Assembly: GCF_036373705.1 (NCBI RefSeq)
Contig: NC_089856.1
Span: 6,768,501 to 6,832,500, forward strand
Length of the DNA stretch: 64,000 nt
Source: Amia ocellicauda
Lineage: Eukaryota; Chordata; Actinopteri; Amiiformes; Amiidae
Direction: 5' to 3'
The notes beneath the pieces were generated by a model. The model searched no databases. It saw only the letters and a list, made by a program, of their open reading frames with translations, and was not told where the DNA came from. Shown here piece by piece: positions 1 through 10,825 of this stretch. The first letter of the stretch is position 1. The number at the start of each line of letters is the position of its first letter. The position numbers and the translations under genes are program-made.

Positions 1-640
1 CTGAATTTCCAGGTGTGGTTTTCTGCTTGAGAGGAACAGATTTGTTCACATTTGGTAAAACATTTCAGCAGAATGTAGGTCCTGGTTAAAATAAAGGCCA
101 TAGAAATGTATAGGGTGAATATCAAGAACCCATGCCAATGGTGGGAAGTGGGTAATTCACGCCTATCACAAAACTGTGTCATTTGTAGATCATACTACAA
201 ACACAGCAAAGACGTTGAATTGTTACTGTTTATAAATTCAAATAAATTCAAACCAGATGAGAACTCGTTATCTGTGGATCTCAGTTTCTTTGAAACCTTT
301 CAGAGCTATAAAACATCAGATGGGTGTAAATAGATGTGGGTATTCAAAACTCTACTGCTAAGATTGGGTTTTAAAGGACAGGAAATATCATATGTTCATA
401 TCCTGCTCTTTAATCAATTAAGTCTTACAGGTTAACTGTCTTGATTGAAAATGTAAATATTAACCAACATACTAGATTTCCTCATTAGTAGTAACATTAT
501 GTAGCATGTGTATGCTTTATGGCTGTCACTGAAGTAGTCTTACTCGGTCCATAAAACTAAATGTTCTCCTTAATTTAATGAAGAATGGCTCCACCCTCAG
601 CTCAACTTAAGTCTTTAATAATTTGGCTGAATGATAACTT
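1..640. other. Anonymous AT-rich sequence
   Basis: No recognisable gene or repeat. One short ORF (106-333, 75 codons) has no visible domain and no splice context that convinces me, so it is not called. Confidence 0.4.
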
Positions 641-803
641 CTTCAAAATATAAGCACAATACAAAGTACAAAAATTCAATGCTGTTCAAGTCATAAAACA
701 TGTCAAATTCCAATGTACATAATACAGTGCAATTCAAAGCATGATACATTTTACAAATTCCAAATTACACAAGTGTATACAATATATGAGGTCTTACATC
801 CTG
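640..803 (-). mobile_element. LINE 3'-tail fragment, minus orientation
   Basis: Read on the minus strand this stretch resembles the tail regions found at 35.1 kb and 1.4 kb, with the same order of short blocks (a 'gcaggacctca'-like block, then repeated 'tgtaaattg'-like blocks, then 'ttgcactttg'-like blocks). Bases 749-803 are nearly the reverse complement of 1411-1467. It stops where the plus-strand LINE body begins at about 804. It is a retroelement tail rather than a gene; the exact family is not certain. Confidence 0.5.
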
Positions 804-1480
804 CCTGGACTACTGCAACTCCCTCCTGGCCGGCCTGCCTCCAACTACTACCCGCCGCTCCAGCTCATCCAGAACCCTGCGGCTCGTCTGATATTCTCTC
901 TGCCCCGATTCGCACACGCTACTCCACTGCTCCACTCCCTCAACTGGCTCCCGATAGCAGCACGCATTCAGTTCAAGACATTGACCCTCACCTACCGCTG
1001 TCTCAACTACATTGCACCAAGCTACCTTCACACCCTCGTCTCCCCATACATCCCCTAAAGACCACTGCAGTCTTCCAGTGCCAGAAGACTAACTCTGCCT
1101 CCTCTCCACTACCCTTCCTCCAGAGCCGCTCCTTCTCATCCCTGGCCCCTAAGTGGTGGAACGACCTTCCCACTGAAGTCAAAACAGCAGAGTCCTTCAC
1201 CTCCTTCCGGTGCTTACGCAAAACACATCTTTCCAGATAGTACTTGTAATTTAGTCATTTACTCTCCTGTAAGATAGCACTTTACAATGCTTTATCATAC
1301 TACTTGCCTTGCATTACTAGTACTCTTATTATTTTGATTTTCCCTATGCTCACTTTCCTTTGGCCCTAGACTGTAACCTAACATCTTGTCTGCACTCAGC
1401 TTTTACAATCCAGGTTGTAAAACCTCATATATTGTATACACTTGTGTAAATTGGAATTTGCACTTTGTATTACGCTTATC
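804..1480 (+). mobile_element. LINE (L2/CR1-like) reverse transcriptase 3' end, degenerate
   Basis: The C-terminal end of a non-LTR reverse transcriptase is spread over three frames. LDYCNSLLAGLP starts near 807. A second frame gives AARLIFSLPR, LLHSLNWLP and LTYRCLNYIAPSYL up to about 1058. A third frame gives LAPKWWNDLP to about 1238. This block order is characteristic of the C terminus of vertebrate L2/CR1-type LINE ORF2. Frame changes show it is dead. It is followed by an untranslated tail that ends in an (AAT)n tract at 1481, as expected for a 3' end. The 5' part is missing. Confidence 0.75.

Positions 1481-1548
<68 letters not shown>
1481..1548. repeat. (AAT)n microsatellite
   Basis: About 22 perfect AAT units directly after the LINE tail. 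Together with the TTA tract at 1645-1712 it forms an inverted pair around a 96-bp spacer. Confidence 0.95.
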
Positions 1549-1643
1549 TTGGGTCCATGGGTGGTCTGGCTATCGGGAAGTGCAGGAGAAGCCCCATTGA
1601 GCTGGTCTGTTTGGACCTGTGTGGGCCACTGGTCTACGTTTGC

Positions 1644-1644
<1 letters not shown>

Positions 1645-1712
<68 letters not shown>
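1645..1712. repeat. (ATT)n microsatellite, inverse of the 1481 tract
   Basis: About 22 perfect TTA units, the reverse complement of the tract at 1481-1548. Translations through both tracts give poly-Ile, poly-Asn or poly-Leu ORFs, which are artefacts. Confidence 0.95.
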
Positions 1713-2425
1713 TTCCCCATTACATGCTGAGAATTAACCTGGCAGTCTCGCTCAGCACTCATAGTGTGTGTAGATCAAATTGTTGACAATGATGCTGCTA
1801 TGTAAAAACAAGAGACAGTTGCCGATTTTTTTAAACTGACAAAGTACAAACACGTCTACACACGACACCCCAGATTACTGTTTGCACAATTAAGAGAAGT
1901 GTTTGTTTCCCACCTTGTACACCCGAAGTCACACCCTTTTAACAGGTGCACTAAGTAACAACCATACAAATCAAGAACAAATCCTGCCAACAGCATTCAC
2001 ACACACACACACACACAATACATTAATTCTAATTACAAAGTTATCTCCTTGTTGGTCTTGTCAAACATTGCTAAAAAATACTGTTAAGTTAAATAGAAGC
2101 ACTGTAATCTGATAAATGTACATGTTCATAAGCTTGTTAATCATATTACATGATTTTCAGAACATGTGGCCTTTCAGTATAAAAAAATATGAGAATTACA
2201 CCATCAGTCTTTTAAATAACTAATACTTTCAATTCATCCCAGGCTGAAAACATTTCAAAGAGGAATTTTAAACTGCACCTGTAGAGATACACCCTATTTA
2301 TTTACCCTTTGCCTGTGCCTGTATATTTGTATTTTCCTCTTTGATATGGCAACTTGTTTCATCTTCTGGGATATCTTCATAATCATTGTCATCTTCATCT
2401 TCATCATTATCATCAGCAGCAGCAG

Positions 2426-2438
2426 GAGCTGAAATAAG

Positions 2439-2527
<89 letters not shown>
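2426..2527. repeat. Compound (CAA)n(TAA)n microsatellite
   Basis: About 10 CAA units pass directly into about 20 TAA units. The minus-strand ORF with poly-Cys/poly-Tyr across it is an artefact, although its first part encodes an acidic stretch rich in D and E from low-complexity 'atcttcatc' sequence. Confidence 0.9.
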
Positions 2528-2528
<1 letters not shown>

Positions 2529-2778
2529 TATAATATATTTGGGGGGTATTATATACAAGTGCTCTGTATTATTTCACCTATCTAGATCAGGCTGTCCCTA
2601 CAAACTGCATGACCAAGCAAGAAGGAGACTGATTAGACTCAAGCCCCATTCACAATGAAATGCCAGAAAATTGCAGGCAACATTTGCCTGCTTTTTTCCT
2701 GTTGCACCCCATTCACACTACTTTGAATGATGGAAAATTGCCGGCAAGGATCCATTCACACATAAAACAGAGATTGCC

Positions 2779-3242
2779 GGTGTTCTGACAAACTGAGCTT
2801 CCCAATCAGGATGAGCTGCCCGGTAGTCTGAATAATACTGGCTACTGGTTTGAATGAGTTTCCCCAACTGTAAACATTACGAAGCTCATCCTGTCAGACA
2901 GAAAGGACCTGTCAGAATGGGCTACCAGCTGTTTTGCAACACTATTACTGTATTTTAACCCTTAAAAACAGAGGTAGCTCATCCTGTCAGACAGAAGGGA
3001 CCTATCAGAATAGGCTACCCTTTGTTTTTCAACACTCATACTGTATTTTAACCCTTCAAACCCTAGGTAGCTCATCATGTCATCTATGTGTACATAGCAA
3101 ATTAGTCACTATGAAATAACAAGGTCAAAATAATTTTAACTGTAAATAATTATTACCAGTAGATTTAGGGGTGTGTTCAGTACTCCTGCATACTTTCACT
3201 AGGCAGCTCATTCTGACAAGTAGCTCAGTTTGTCAGAACACC
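2779..3242. mobile_element. MITE-like element with 21-bp terminal inverted repeats
   Basis: The left end begins GGTGTTCTGACAAACTGAGC and the right end (3222-3242) is its perfect 21-bp reverse complement. The ends continue into partly matching subterminal sequence ('gatgagctgcc' against 'ggcagctcatt'). The 464-bp interval has no coding capacity and contains a minisatellite. It looks like a non-autonomous DNA transposon. I cannot assign a superfamily and no target-site duplication is obvious. Confidence 0.6.
2882..3086. repeat. Minisatellite, about 92-bp unit, just over two copies
   Basis: 'agctcatcctgtcagacag' recurs at 2883 and 2975, with a third partial unit starting at 3068. Each full unit contains 'cagaa(t)ggctacc' and 'tactgtattttaaccctt'. 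It lies inside the MITE-like element at 2779-3242. Confidence 0.8.
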
Positions 3243-3499
3243 TGTGGTATAAATTTTTATTAGGTTAGCATACATATTTTTATTAAAATATATCAGCATA
3301 ACAGCAGTACCAGAGTTGAGCATTCACTGTTGCCACATTCAGATACAGCCTAGAAATGCATGTGCAATAATGCACTCACCACAGATTTAATGTATATCTA
3401 ATGTATGCATTTTGTAACCGAGGTTTGGACAAATCATGGCTTCAATAATTCATGCATCTCTCTCTATATATATGGACTTTGGAAATGTCCTGCACTGCA

Positions 3500-4098
3500 T
3501 GACCAGTATCTGAACATGACTGCCCTCTTGTCTTCCAGCAACAGCCTCCTCTGAGGGTCCAACGAGGCACCTCATCCCCCACCATGGAAGTCTGATGAGG
3601 CACAACCCATCCCAGAAGCACCTCACCACGGAGGGTCATCGGGGCATCCACACCCAAGGCTTGACGAGCCATCGCAACCCAAAGCCTGTTGATGGTCCAA
3701 ACACTCCACCCCCGATGGCCAGCGAGAGGCCTCCTCCAGAGGGAAGAGCACAGCCAGCAGCACCGATAAAGAACTTTCTGATCTCCTTGCTGCTGTAATA
3801 ACTATACTGCCTGGAGGGGAGGCAACCATTAGGCCTAGGCCCTAAGCCATGGACCCCCAGAGATTCATTTTCTCCTACATGCCATCCATAGGAGTTTTTT
3901 GTTTTTCTCTCCTCCGTGCCTAAATGGTTTATTTACTTAAATGTTCACTCACTTTATTCTAGATCATGTAAAATGTTTACAGGTCTATATTTGATTTTAT
4001 TGTATTTATGTTTTTTATTTTGCTATACGTTTGTTGTATGTTTACCAGTCTTTAAAGCACTCTGTGGCTATCCTGCGAAGGGCGCCATACAAATAAAA

Positions 4099-4137
<39 letters not shown>

Positions 4138-4138
4138 A
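3500..4138 (+). mobile_element. Retroelement 3' end with (GATT)n tail
   Basis: A long untranslated stretch ends in a 'gcgaagggcgccatacaaataaaaa' type motif followed by about 11 GATT units (4100-4137). This is the typical 3' terminus of fish LINEs and the SINEs that borrow their tails. The upstream part (3530-3900) is GC-richer and holds short overlapping ORFs without recognisable domains. The left boundary is a guess. Confidence 0.5.
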
Positions 4139-5335
4139 AGGGGGGGGCACAGTGCCATGGCACTTTTGAAAAAACAAATGTGGACAGAGCTCCCCGCTCA
4201 GGATTCGACATTTCAGACACTCAGAGCACCACAAAACTGTTACTACTGCTAGGCCAATCAGGTACATCTGTTGAAAGAAGCGTCTTAACACTGTACTTTA
4301 TTCGCAGGGTTATGTCACTTGTAATGTGCTTACATTACAAGTTATATGCAGTGTGCTAAAACTATTTAAAACATATTTGCCCTCCACTATGACAGAAGAA
4401 AGACTTTATGTGCTCTCGCACCGGTACATAAGGACCTCAAGCTAATGTATATTGATCACAACAGGAGACTTGCATTCACATAGAAACTCCCAATGAACCG
4501 TTGCGTCTTAGTTTTAGTTGCTAGTTTCTTCCAATGATAAATATAACCACTATTTACTATTTATGTAAATAAATACATTCATGTTGTGATGTTGTGTCTT
4601 AGCTGGGAAGTGGGCGCTGAATAAAATATTTACATTGATTCACCCTACACACCATTGATCCACCTGCTGATAGATAACATATAAGAGTGTCTGCTAATAA
4701 TAATAATTACACTAGCAATAGCTTTCATTAATGGCGGCTTCGGTTTTTATTATTATTTTATTATTTTTTCTTCCACTCATATTTGTAACCACTACGAAGT
4801 ATATGCTTGTAGTGTTGTCTCAACGGGGAGATTAATGTTGTGGATTCACAGCACGGAGTGCCAGATCTCTGTGTTTATATTGACCCATCGTTGCTTCTTG
4901 CAGGGCTGTCTTGCTCTTCCACCTCCGGTTTCTCTTCAATTTCAAGCACTGTGATTGTCTCACGGTGCCTCTCATGTTGCCCTCCCATCTCGGAAGTCAA
5001 GCCAGCAAAATACATCTCCTCCCAGTTCGCAGCTCCTCATATTTTAGATTTAATTCAGCAAGGAGCTGAGCTGTGAGATTCCCTCCTGCGACTCTTCCAC
5101 AGCTTTTCACGTTTGCTTCTTGCAGACATTTTTCATTTAATCCTGCCCCCAGAGTCAAACTAATACTTTAAATAGTAAATTAATAGGTCAATGCATTTGT
5201 TAATTTACTAGTAATCATAAGTAATTAGTTTCCACATACTTCCTGATTGACTGACTACTTTCGGTTTTGTCTGCACTCTGTGTTTTCATTCACGAACAGT
5301 GAGCATATCCTTGTGCCTGCCCAATCACAGCTGAT
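4139..5335. other. Anonymous intergenic sequence
   Basis: No gene or clear repeat recognised. Around 4683-4712 there is a 'gtgtctgctaataataat' remnant resembling the LINE tail motif seen elsewhere in the window. Confidence 0.35.
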
Positions 5336-5336
5336 G

Positions 5337-7745
5337 AAATAAGAACATAAGAAAGTTTACAAACTTGATGAGGCCATTTGACCCATCGTGCTCATTTGGT
5401 GTCCATTAATAACTAAGTGATCCAAGGATCCTATCCAGTCTATTGTTGAATGTCCCCAAATGTTCAGCTTCAACCACATCACTGGGGAGTTTGTTCAGAT
5501 TGTGGCAACTCTGTGTGAAGAATGCCTTGAAGCCCAATTTCCATTTGGGTCCCCAGGTCTGTGTGTCCCTGCAGCTCCTCTGGTTTGATGTGGTCAATGC
5601 CTTTCATGATTTTGAAGACTTGAATCAAGTCCCCATGTAGTCTCATCTATTCCAGAGTGAAAAGGTTCAGTTCCCTCAGTCTCTCCGAGTAGGACTTTCC
5701 CTTCAGACATGGAATAAGTCTGGTTGCTCTTCTCTGAACTGCCTCTAGAGCAACAATTTATTTCTTGAAGTGTGGTGCCAAGAATTGTACACAGTATCCA
5801 GATGAGGTCTAACTAGCGCATTCTACAGTCTTAACATTACTTACCTTGTTTTAAATTCTACACTTTTGACAATATACCCTAGCATTTTGTTTGCCTTTTT
5901 TATTGCTTCCCCACATTGTTTGGATGGGGAGAGTGAGGAGTTCACATAAACTCCTAGGTCTTTCTCATGCGTTACTTCACCTAGTTCTATTCCTCCCATA
6001 GTGTAATAGTGTAGTGGACATTTGTGGTACCTGCATGTAATACCTTGCACTTGCACTTGCAATTTAATCTGCTATTTGTCAGCCCACACCTAAAGATGGG
6101 GTAAAATAATAGTAATAGAGGGGACTACAGGACGCTCAGGGATCAATGTAGACTCTACTAAATGTCTGATGCTATATCTGGTTACTGAGTCTCCCATGGC
6201 AGACTGCCAGCAATAACATGGCAACCACAAGGAGGAAGTGCACAGAGAACCACAGGACTGATAGAGTTGTCTGACTATGGGTAAAGAATGCTTCAGTCTT
6301 AAGTGGAAAAAGGAACTTGTTCTATAAAGAGGGTAAATGGGAACAGAACAAGTTCTATGAAATATTGTATATCAATAAGAAATGCCTTACATGGAGTTTT
6401 CCTTAAAGTGTATGTGTGCTCAAAGGTCTGCAGCTAAAGAGGAACTGAAAGATGGTATACACTATAATTATATATATGTGTCTGGCCTCGTGTATCGTCA
6501 ACATGAGTCAAGTCTCCCTAAACTGTCTATACCCAGCAACAGAGGTGGAGCCGACCCTCTGGACATCTAAAACTGCCATCTGTGCCTCTTCAGGAGTGGA
6601 CAGAAGTCCGTCATGTCACATATATTTATGTATAACTATGCCTGACTGTGGAATGTAACTTTTGAGAAACTACACTGAGACCGCCTCTGTGTGAGATTCT
6701 CTCAAGTTAACTTGTGTACGAATAAACTTCTCTGATCAACGCACTCTACCTTTCCAGTTATTGAAGGGAAACACCTGGCTATGCGGTATAGCTGCCATTT
6801 CTTCAACACCTGAATATTATCTAAGTCCCTTTCAATAACCTGTGCTGCTGAGATTGTATCTGCTGAGCCATCTATATTTGTATCATCTGCAAATTTGACA
6901 GGTTTGCTAACTATCCCAGAGTCCAGATCATTAATATAGATTAGAAAAAGCAAAGGCCCTAGTACTGATTCCTGTGGAACTCCACTAACAACCTCACTCT
7001 AGTTATAAACAACTCCTCTTATCCACATCCTATACATTTCCTATACATCAACCAGTTCATAATCCATCTACTTATATTACCCTGAATGCCTACAGCTTCC
7101 AATGTTATCATCAGTCATTGGTTTGGAACCTTATCAAAAGCTTTCTTAAAATCTGAGTATATCATATCATATGCTTTCACATGATCTACAGCTGCAGTTG
7201 CATGTTAAAAAAAATCTAATAAATTACTAAGACATGAACTGCCTCATATCCACCCATGTTGACTATCTCCAAGAATATGATTTTCATTAGTTGCTGCTCT
7301 ATACTTTTGTCTAATCAATTTTTCCAACACAAGTGATGCAGGTGAGACTGATTGGTCTGTAATTTCCTGGCTCAGTTTTGTCTCCTTTCTTGTGGATTGG
7401 TATGACATTTGCAGTTGTCCAGTCAGTTGGCACATCCCCTGTTCTAAGTGTCATTTGGAATATTTGAGTTAGCAGCCTATAAATAATTTACCCCATATTT
7501 CCAACATTACTTAAAGAAATACCATCTGGCCCAGGTGATTTGTTCGTTTTTAATTCTGCTAGTCCCTTTAGTACCTCCTCCTCATTTATCCTGATCTGTC
7601 TTAGAGTTTGACTGGACTGATTGTTAACCTGTGGCATGTTATCTGTTTTCTCTTTTGTAAACACCTCTGTAAAATACTAATTTAGAACATTTGCCACATC
7701 TTGTTCGTTTTCTAAGATATTCAATTTTTTGAATGTAGCCATTTC
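5337..7745 (-). mobile_element. CR1-like LINE, degenerate, split by an insertion
   Basis: Minus-strand translation gives ordered pieces of a CR1-type ORF2. From about 7600 down: NKSPGPDGISLS, then DVPTDWTTANVIPIHKKGD, then FKKAFDKVP. Near 6950 comes LLFLIYINDL followed by the catalytic FADDT, and near 6000 EVTHEKDLGVYVNSSLSPSK and ANKMLGYI. Near 5690 the piece is SERLRELNLFTLE. The 3' end (5340-5430) matches the CR1 end at 22.8-23.06 kb. Many stops and frame changes make it a pseudogene. Codons around 6090 (WADK) should directly follow those near 6797 (QVLKKW), so the bases between them are an insertion. Confidence 0.8.
6091..6797 (+). mobile_element. LTR-like insertion inside the CR1 LINE
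   Basis: About 700 bp interrupt the reverse-transcriptase reading of the CR1 copy. The insert has no coding capacity. On the plus strand it ends with features of an LTR U3-R-U5: a TATA-like 'atatatttatgtata' near 6620, then 'gtgtgagattctctc', then AATAAA at about 6721 followed by 'cttctctgatc'. It could be a solo LTR of a Ty3/gypsy or retrovirus-like element. Exact TG...CA ends and a target duplication were not resolved. Confidence 0.4.
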
Positions 7746-7912
7746 ACTTCCTCCTTATATGCATACAGCCCCCCAGCAACTGGGTTAACACCAAGCACAT
7801 TGTTTAGATTTAAGTGCATAATCCTATTATGTTATGTCGATCTGAAAATTTTAATTTGATCATTCTTGAAACCTGAGGGAAATTGTCAGTGTCTGTTTAT
7901 GGTAGCTATTTA
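7746..7912. other. Spacer between CR1 relic and Tc1 copy 1
   Basis: Short AT-rich stretch with no feature. It ends with the TA dinucleotide (7911-7912) that forms the left target-site duplication of the Tc1 element. Confidence 0.4.
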
Positions 7913-9134
7913 CACTCACCTAAAGGATTATTAGGAACACCTATTCAATTTCTCATTAATGCAATTATCTAATCAACCAATCACATGGCAGTTGCTTCAA
8001 TGCATTTAGGGGTGTGGTCCTGGTCAAGACAATCTCCTGAACTCCAAACTGAATGTCTGAATGGGAAAGAAAGGTGATTTAAGCAATTGTGAGCGTGGCA
8101 TGGTTGTTGGTGCCAGACGGGCCGGTCTGAGTATTTCACAATCTGCTCAGTTACTGGGATTTTCACGCACAACCATTTCTAGGGTTTACAAAGAATGGTG
8201 TGAAAAGGGAAAAACATCCAGTATGCGGCAGTCCTGTGGGCGAAAATGCCTTGTTGATGCTAGAGGTCAGAGGAGAATGGGCCGACTGATTCAAGCTGAT
8301 AGAAGAGTAACTTTGACTGAAATAACCACTCGTTACAACCGAGGTATGCAGCAAAGCATTTGTGAAGCCACAACACGTACAACCTTGAGGCATATGGGCT
8401 ACAACAGCAGAAGACCCCACCGGGTACCACTCATCTCCACTACAAATAGGAAAAAGAGGCTACAATTTGCACAAGCTCACCAAAATTGGACAGTTGAAGA
8501 CTGGAAAAATGTTGCCTGGTCTGATGAGTCTCGATTTCTGTTGAGACATTCAGATGGTAGAGTCAGAATTTGGCGTAAACAGAATGAGAACATGGATCCA
8601 TCATGCCTTGTTACCACTGTGCAGGCTGGTGGTGGTGGTGTAATGGTGTGGGGGATGTTTTCTTGGCACACTTTAGGCCCCTTAGTGCCAATTGGGCATC
8701 GTTTAAATGCCACGGCCTACCTGAGCATTGTTTCTGACCATGTCCATCCCTTTATGACCACCATGTACCCATCCTCTGATGGCTACTTCCAGCAGGATAA
8801 TGCACCATGTCACAAAGGTCGAATCATTTCAAATTGGTTTCTTGAACATGACAATAAGTTCACTGTACTAAACTGGCCCCCGCAGTCACCAGATCTCAAC
8901 CCAATAGAGCATCTTTGGGATGTGGTGGAACGGGAGCTTCGTGCCCTGGATGTGCATCCCACAAATCTCCATCAACTGCAAGATGCTATCCTATCAATAT
9001 GGGCCAACATTTCTAAAGAATGCTTTCAGCACCTTGTTGAATCAATGCCACAGTAGAATTAAGGCAGTTCTGAAGGCAAAAGGGGGTCAAACACAGTATT
9101 AGTATGGTGTTCCTAATAATCCTTTAGGTGAGTG
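7913..9134 (+). mobile_element. Tc1/mariner element, DD36E type, copy 1
   Basis: A 1222-bp element with terminal inverted repeats starting CACTCACCTAAAGGATTATT and ending with the reverse complement. It is flanked by TA on both sides (7911-7912 and 9135-9136). It carries one transposase ORF and is nearly identical to copies at 20681 and 31317. It differs by a few substitutions and a 1-bp insertion near the end of the ORF. Confidence 0.95.
8061..9056 (+). pseudogene. Tc1-like transposase, copy 1, frameshifted near C terminus
   Basis: The ORF starts at the ATG of [13 protein letters not shown] and reads 331 codons. An N-terminal paired-type helix-turn-helix region (about residues 1-115) is followed by a DDE catalytic domain with WSDES (D155), QQDNAPCH (D246) and NPIEHLWD (E283). 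The spacing between the last two acids is 36 residues. Compared with the 346-aa copies, one extra base near 9051 creates a TAG at 9054-9056 and removes the last 15 residues ([16 protein letters not shown] region). The catalytic core is complete, so activity may not be abolished, but the copy is formally broken. Confidence 0.9.
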
Positions 9135-9136
9135 TA

Positions 9137-9531
9137 TATTCCTTCCTTGCTTTATTGTCTCAGTCACTAAAAGTTGATTTTTTATTAATGGAATCACAAA
9201 GTTATAAATTGTATGCATTATACATAATATACATGAACATTTTGTAATTATTTTTAATGATGATTAAATCTAAAAAGTGCTGTAAATATATATTTCTTAG
9301 ATTAATTGGTCAAATTAAAGTTGACAAAGGATTATACAGTGACATTTGATTTAATTTACAAATTCTGAAAGCAAAATAAAAATAACACAAATGTAAATAT
9401 AACTTACTAAAATTAAGGTGAAGCTGAAAATCTGCTTGTGAAATAAGAATCATAGTTTATTTTTGTTGAAGATATTGAGTTGAAGATGAGTTTTGTTTTT
9501 CCAGATTTGCATGTACTGTACAGAAGTACAG
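9137..9531. other. Anonymous AT-rich spacer
   Basis: Nothing recognisable between Tc1 copy 1 and the palindromic TA tract. Confidence 0.4.
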
Positions 9532-9543
9532 AAAACACTCGTG

Positions 9544-9639
<96 letters not shown>

Positions 9640-9651
9640 CACGAGTGTTTT
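9532..9651. repeat. 120-bp perfect palindrome: (TA)n with unique 15-bp inverted arms
   Basis: Left arm AAAACACTCGTGTTA (9532-9546) and right arm TAACACGAGTGTTTT (9637-9651) are perfect reverse complements. They flank about 45 TA units, so the whole stretch is self-complementary. Poly-Tyr-Ile ORFs across it are artefacts. Confidence 0.9.
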
Positions 9652-9830
9652 TTTGTGGGTTTCATTTTAATAATTAAGTGTTTTGTTATAAGAAGACTGC
9701 AGATGTGAATCAGGTAAAATGAATGAAGCATGCTTGGTTATAAATATGGATATAAAGCACAACTATAATAAAGCAACTTTTGATCTGCCTTGATCGAACA
9801 AATTATATTTGATGAGAATGCAGAATTTCT

Positions 9831-10185
9831 CAACACAAGTGTGCTATCGTAGTAAAGTTATAAATGAATCACATTTGTTCATCAAAAAACTATCTTGCCT
9901 AAATTGGTGCTATTGCACCAGTATATGTTAAAAATCCAATATTTGTTTTGTTTATTGCACTCAATCATTTTATTGCAGCATGTGCAGCTTATAATAATAA
10001 TAATAGTAATAATATAGAAATCTAATAATATTTAAAAACACAACTGTGCTAGCGTAGTACATTTATAAAACAATTAACCAGTATAATAGGGTAAAAATCC
10101 TATATTTGTTATGTTATTGAACTAAATAATTGTATTGCAGCATATACAGCTTATAATCATAATCATAATAATAATAATATTTACC
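9831..10185. repeat. Diverged tandem duplication, two units
   Basis: Unit A (about 9831-10012) and unit B (about 10036-10180) share, in order, 'tgtgcta(t/g)cgtagta', 'ccagtat', 'aaaatcc(a/t)atatttgtt', 'attgcagcat(g/a)t(g/a)cagcttata' and a terminal AAT-rich run. Unit B is shorter. No coding potential. Confidence 0.65.
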
Positions 10186-10820
10186 TTGCTTTGATTCTTG
10201 CTGGATTTTAGTGTGGTAGGAGACATTTCCATAAAACTCACTCTGCATGGTGCACATTCTGAACCTGTATGTGCATTTGAGTATGGCAAGGCTATGAAAG
10301 ATAGTTCTCAGTTCTGTAATTATATATATATAAATATAAACCCATACTTCCTGATTGCAACATGAGCAAGATACTTGAAATACATTTATAAAAATTAAAC
10401 TGCTTAGGGCCCTCAAAAGGCTAGAAATGGCCCTGCCCACATAACCTTACTAGCCACTCTGTTGAGCTTTTTTATTTGTTAGTGTAATGTTAAAGGTAGT
10501 CGATGCCCTCCTCATGCAGACTTCTCGACTTGAGGGGGATAGACTGACAGGCAGAGACAGTGGAGGTAGACAGGGAAGTGAGGGACTTTGTAGCATGAAT
10601 TATTATGCATTTCAGGCAGCTCATTGTCTCATTCCCTGTAAGGGGGGGTTTGATGGTCTGGACCTAGTCCCATTCACTCTGTCAAGAGAGTAAGCCAAAT
10701 CAAAAATCAGTGTTGTTAAACTACTGAACTTCAGGAAATCATGGGAACAGCATGCTCTGCCATAGTGATTCACCCTCCCAGCCCCCCAAGTTTTATTTTA
10801 TTTTAATTCTTCATAGATCT
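10186..10820. other. Anonymous intergenic sequence
   Basis: No gene or clear repeat. A short (TA)n/(TATAAA) run lies at 10320-10335. Confidence 0.35.
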
Positions 10821-10825
10821 CCTTG

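Noticed and set aside
1386..1737. Long poly-Asn, poly-Ile and poly-Leu ORFs
   Set aside because: They are translations of AAT/ATT microsatellites and contain no other coding signal.
2298..2558. Minus-strand ORF with poly-Tyr, poly-Cys and an acidic segment
   Set aside because: Low-complexity (CAA)n(TAA)n and 'atcttcatc' repeats; no splice borders or domain that would support an exon.
8163..8713. Minus-strand ORFs of 78-85 codons inside the Tc1 copies (repeated at 20931-21481 and 31571-32121)
   Set aside because: Antisense shadows of the transposase that recur because the element recurs.
9450..9731. Poly-(Ile-Tyr) ORFs on both strands, also at 18141-18414 and 20435-20683
   Set aside because: They are (TA)n tracts read in frame.
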